Below, piece after piece: positions 60,968 to 64,000 of a DNA stretch of 64,000 nt. Position 1 is the stretch's first letter, and every line of letters starts with the position of its first letter. Made by a program: the position numbers and the translations under genes. Source of the stretch: an uncultured Corynebacterium sp. GTDB taxonomy: Bacteria > Actinomycetota > Actinomycetes > Mycobacteriales > Mycobacteriaceae. Below the pieces are notes generated by a model. The model saw only the letters and a list, made by a program, of their open reading frames with translations. It was not told the DNA's origin and searched no databases. Where the stretch lies: NCBI GenBank assembly GCA_946223355.1, contig CAMIPB010000007.1, positions 1 to 64,000 of the forward strand, read 5' to 3'.

Positions 60968-62395
60968 CTACAAAAGGTGACGCAACGGTTCTGCCGCGAA
61001 GTAAATCACGAACAGCGCAGATACCAACCACATAATCCAGTGGATGTTCTTTGCACGACCAGCAAATAGGTTGACCAATACATAGGCGATAAATCCCACG
61101 CCCACGCCGTTGGCGATTGAGTAGGTGAAAGGCATGACCACAATGGTCAAAAAGGCAGGGATAGCGATGGTAATATCGCGAAAATCAATTTCCGCCAACT
61201 GCGTAGCCATCATGACGCCTACGACGACAAGTACGGGCGCTGCGGCTTCGATAGGCACCACTTCGTACAGTGGAGTAAAAAACATCGCAGCGAGGAAAAG
61301 CAAGCCGGTAACTACGTTTGCCAAGCCAGTGCGCGCGCCGTCGCCTACACCCGCGGAAGAATCAGCAAAAACCGTGTTCGAAGAGGTGGATCCGAGTCCA
61401 CCCGCTACAGCACCAAAACCTTCAACTACCAGCGCTTTCTTCACGTCTGGAAGATTACCGTTTTCGTCTTCCAATTTGCCCTGCTTGCCCAGCGCAGTCA
61501 TAGTTCCCATGGCGTCAAAGAAATTGGCCAGTACAAGAGTGAATACCAGCAAGGTGGCGGTCAATGCGCCCACACGGGTAAAAGCGCCAAAAAGGTCCAC
61601 ATTTCCAACGAGAGACAAATCTGGAATTCCCCCGAAGGAATCCGGGATGGTAGGAACTGCTAGTGACCAACCGGTCGCACCCGATTCCGCGGCAGAACCA
61701 GAATTAGTTAACGCCTCAATAACCATAGCCACGATGGTGGTAACCACGATCGCGATGAACAGACCACCTGGGATGTTGCGGACTACGACAAGCAAACACA
61801 AAATCAAACCCACGATGAAAACAAAGGTGGGCCAAGAAGCAATGGAACCGTTAATACCCAAGCTAACCGGAACGGTAGTCTGTGCTGCATCTGGAATACG
61901 CCGCACGAAACCTGCATCCACAAAACCAATCATGGCGATAAACAAGCCAATGCCCACAGCAAGCGCGGCTTTCATATGCTTTGGAATGGCGTTAAACACA
62001 GCGGTGCGGAATCCGGTCATGGCCAAAAAGACGATGACAATACCGTCCAAGACCACTAGCCCCATAGCCTCCGGCCACGTCAACCCCTCAATGGAGACAA
62101 GGGTGACCGCCACCATTGAGTTAATTCCCAAACCGGTTGCCATAGCAAACGGGTAATTCGCAATGACTCCAAACAAGATGGTCATTACACCCGCAACCAA
62201 GGCGGTAGCTGCAGCTACCTGTGGGATACCCAACGTGTTACCCGCGGAGTCTGCAGTTGTGCCGATAATAAGTGGGTTCAGCAAGACAATATAAGCCATT
62301 GCCAAGAATGACACCGCACCTGCGCGTGCCTCCGTAGCCACTGTCGATCCGCGCTCTGAAATCTTAAAATACCGGTCTAAAACGCCGTTATTCAT
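60968..62395 (-). CDS. AzgA-type purine permease (NCS2)
   Basis: 475 residues from the ATG at 62395; a GTG at 62413 is the alternative. Fourteen membrane segments of the NCS2 fold, with the AzgA subfamily signatures RAGAVSFLAMAYIVLLNP, NYPFAMATGLGINSMVAVT, and the substrate motif LANFFDAMGTMTALG, plus GLGSTSSNTVFADSSAGVGDGARTGLANV. Such carriers take up hypoxanthine, guanine and adenine with protons. It is preceded by a 105-bp gap with the probable promoter. A purine riboswitch is not visible. Confidence 0.9.
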   Translation of the reverse strand: MNNGVLDRYFKISERGSTVATEARAGAVSFLAMAYIVLLNPLIIGTTADSAGNTLGIPQVAAATALVAGVMTILFGVIANYPFAMATGLGINSMVAVTLVSIEGLTWPEAMGLVVLDGIVIVFLAMTGFRTAVFNAIPKHMKAALAVGIGLFIAMIGFVDAGFVRRIPDAAQTTVPVSLGINGSIASWPTFVFIVGLILCLLVVVRNIPGGLFIAIVVTTIVAMVIEALTNSGSAAESGATGWSLAVPTIPDSFGGIPDLSLVGNVDLFGAFTRVGALTATLLVFTLVLANFFDAMGTMTALGKQGKLEDENGNLPDVKKALVVEGFGAVAGGLGSTSSNTVFADSSAGVGDGARTGLANVVTGLLFLAAMFFTPLYEVVPIEAAAPVLVVVGVMMATQLAEIDFRDITIAIPAFLTIVVMPFTYSIANGVGVGFIAYVLVNLFAGRAKNIHWIMWLVSALFVIYFAAEPLRHLL

Positions 62396-62500
62396 CTGTG
62401 GGCTGCCCTTCACATAAAGCCAAAATGGCAAAGAATTTTGAGAGATACGTCAACAGTTTCCCTCGAAACCCAATGATTTTCAAAACCGTTGAGCGAAAGG

Positions 62501-63220
62501 CTAGTCCTCTAGCGTCTGCTCGTCATCAAACGCTTCCAACCCAGTATGGTGTTCGCTTTCTGGCAGCTTAGTATCGGAGTGCGCCCCGCACCCATACTTA
62601 CTATGCACAACGTGGCCGTCCGCAGCGTACTCATTCAAGCACGCACCAAAAGTGGGCCCCAATGGCCTATCAAAGGCAATAAAAAATGCGCAGGTCTCGC
62701 AGGACAGTGCAGCCCTGACTGCAAATTCTGAAGTTGGCCCGAATTCTCCTTCGCGCCAACGCTTCTTGGTATCTTCCAAGCCTTTATTGGACAAGACCCG
62801 TGAGCTGGCGGAATCAGTAGCAGGTTCGGTCAAGCGTGGGTCATGAGGATCCGGTGGCATGAGCATGCCCGGCTCCAAGTCCCCCGGAAGCACTCGCTTA
62901 GACCAGGGAATCCATTCCGGTGCACACAACGCATCCCCGTTCGGGGCAGGTACCAGAGCGACTTCATTAACAGTAATGAATTCAGATCCGTGTGCGCACG
63001 CGAGGACGGCGTTCCACTCCCAGCCTGGATAGCCGGGAACCTGTGCTTCAAAGCGGTGGGTGACCGAGTATTTGGACACAGACTGGATGCCTATGTGGAC
63101 GCCCACCTCGCCGTCGCCAAGCTCCTCTAGCGCACTGCGCGCAATGTCAATGGCATTGTCCCCCAACAATAGGTTGGAGGGCTTCTTCTTACGACGATTT
63201 TGTGGAGACACGCTGTCCAT
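62501..63220 (-). CDS. DUF3027 protein with Cys cluster
   Basis: 239 residues, cytosolic. A conserved early helical region (DNAIDIARSALEELG) is followed by a beta-rich domain (HRFEAQVPGYPGWEWNAVLA) and a Cys/His cluster near the end (ALSCETCAFF, FGACLNEY, SKYGCGAH) that could bind zinc or a metal centre. Actinobacterial family of unknown role. ATG at 63220. It is divergent from the glutaminyl cyclase gene, with 29 bp between start codons. Confidence 0.82.
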   Translation of the reverse strand: MDSVSPQNRRKKKPSNLLLGDNAIDIARSALEELGDGEVGVHIGIQSVSKYSVTHRFEAQVPGYPGWEWNAVLACAHGSEFITVNEVALVPAPNGDALCAPEWIPWSKRVLPGDLEPGMLMPPDPHDPRLTEPATDSASSRVLSNKGLEDTKKRWREGEFGPTSEFAVRAALSCETCAFFIAFDRPLGPTFGACLNEYAADGHVVHSKYGCGAHSDTKLPESEHHTGLEAFDDEQTLED

Positions 63221-63249
63221 TATGAATCATCTAAGGCAATATATCTTTC

Positions 63250-64000
63250 ATGGGCTATACCGTGTCTCATTTACTCAAATATTCCTACCCCAAAAGCATT
63301 CGCCTTGCGGTGGGTTCCATTCTGGCCACTGTGGCGTTGACTGGGTTAAGCTCCTGCAGCCAGTTTTCTTCTACAGATTCTGCGGACACAAATGCTTCAG
63401 ACTCTCAGACCAACACCACAGTGCCTTCGCCGGAGCGCCTGGTTGCACACGTCGTTGACACTCACCCGTTTAACCCGGAAAGTTTCACCCAAGGCCTCGA
63501 GGTAGATGAAAACGGTGAGCTTCTCGTAGGCACGGGCCATTACGGCAAATCCCGTATTTACCGCGCCGACATTGAAACGCACAAGGAATCAGCCAGCTCC
63601 CGGATGGATATCGACCATTTTGGTGAAGGAATTACCTTGCACGGAGACACTGTGTGGCAGCTGACGTGGAAGGCCGGCGAAGCCATTAAACGGGACGCCC
63701 GCTCCCTCAAGGAAAAGGATCGCGCAACCTACTCAGGCGAGGGCTGGGGTCTTTGCGCATTTGACGACGTCCTGTGGCGCTCAGACGGCACTTCTGAACT
63801 CACGAGCCATGATCCAGAAACTTTTTCAAGGAAAAGCCATTTCACGGTCACTGTGGACGGCCAAGAAATTGATCAACTCAACGAATTGGAATGCGTGAGC
63901 CACAATGGTGAGAAATACATTTTGGCCAACGTGTGGTTTTCCACTGATATCTACAAGATCGACCCAGCTACCGGTGAAGTCACCGCAATTATTGATGCCT
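63250..64000 (+). CDS. Lipoprotein glutaminyl-peptide cyclotransferase, partial
   Basis: An ATG at 63250 opens a frame that stays open to the window end (250 codons seen); the C-terminus is missing. A lipoprotein signal (KSIRLAVGSILATVALTGLSSC) ends in a lipobox LSSC with Cys about 37. The plant-type glutaminyl cyclase pattern is plain: ESFTQGLEVDENGELLVGTGHYGKS, EGITLHGDTVWQLTWKAG, YSGEGWGLCAFDD, LNELECV and ILANVWFSTDIYKIDPATG. It forms pyroglutamate at peptide N-termini on the cell surface. No ribosome-binding site is visible. Confidence 0.88.
   Translation, partial: MGYTVSHLLKYSYPKSIRLAVGSILATVALTGLSSCSQFSSTDSADTNASDSQTNTTVPSPERLVAHVVDTHPFNPESFTQGLEVDENGELLVGTGHYGKSRIYRADIETHKESASSRMDIDHFGEGITLHGDTVWQLTWKAGEAIKRDARSLKEKDRATYSGEGWGLCAFDDVLWRSDGTSELTSHDPETFSRKSHFTVTVDGQEIDQLNELECVSHNGEKYILANVWFSTDIYKIDPATGEVTAIIDA

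Noticed and set aside
61125..62156. A 343-codon plus-strand frame opposite the purine permease
   Set aside because: Complement of a membrane-protein gene; repeated Lys/Thr/Pro words come from reversed hydrophobic codons.

Overview
This window reads as a chromosome segment of a Corynebacterium (Actinobacteria, Mycobacteriales). The evidence is gene order: ribosomal S14/S18, purH-purN-perM, an M23 peptidase, pcrA, chorismate mutase and pgi follow the order I recall around Rv0946c-Rv0957 of Mycobacterium tuberculosis. The cysQ-thyA-folA-mycoredoxin block, the mctC/DUF485 pair, and the gltA, FKBP and sepH genes match what I recall of the C. glutamicum cg0945-cg0993 interval. TANNNT-type -10 boxes lie close to start codons, which suggests leaderless transcripts. 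Species cannot be named from the sequence alone.

Layout. 0-1.1 kb: Cys-free ribosomal proteins S14 and S18 and a 47-codon small gene. 1.1-4.9 kb: minus-strand perM-purN-purH (late purine synthesis plus a membrane protein). 5-11.2 kb: two secreted M23 (LytM) peptidases flanking a PadR-regulated ABC transporter with an FtsX-type permease. 11.2-21.3 kb: pcrA helicase, chorismate mutase, a lipoprotein gene split by an in-frame amber codon, pgi, YccF, an MFS carrier, DedA, a Nei-type glycosylase and an L-lactate dehydrogenase. 21.3-21.8 kb: a non-coding patch with three copies of a new-looking repeat. 21.8-29.8 kb: the giant helicase lhr, then cysQ, thyA, folA and mycoredoxin. 29.9-33.3 kb: tRNA-Arg(CCU), a dicarboxylate/amino-acid symporter and a dadA-like oxidase.

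33.3-42 kb is the accessory part. It holds a hipB gene with a twin operator, and a hipA start fused in frame to the tail of a type ISP restriction enzyme and then cut by an amber codon. A HARE-HTH plus GIY-YIG nuclease, a DnaQ-like exonuclease with a BRCT end and a membrane-tethered thermonuclease follow. The last element is a visibly A+T-richer operon (acyl-CoA dehydrogenase, family III CoA-transferase, YjiH-type carrier) bracketed by 50-bp direct repeats.

42-64 kb returns to core-like content: a CDF-type carrier, two divergent surface-anchored phosphoesterases sharing a PHO-box-like site, a 2H phosphoesterase divergent from a sirtuin, a double-TetR fusion, a Tat-exported DUF1906 protein, the mctC monocarboxylate transporter, an aldo/keto reductase, FKBP, citrate synthase, SepH, a SpoU methyltransferase, an AzgA-type purine permease, DUF3027 and a lipoprotein glutaminyl cyclase that runs off the end.

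The best candidates for undescribed biology are the HARE-HTH/GIY-YIG nuclease in the decayed defence locus, the repeat-flanked acyl-CoA operon, the 21.5-kb hairpin repeats, the amber-split lipoprotein with paired-cysteine repeats and the double-TetR protein. All functional calls rest on sequence reading and recalled family features; no database search was run.
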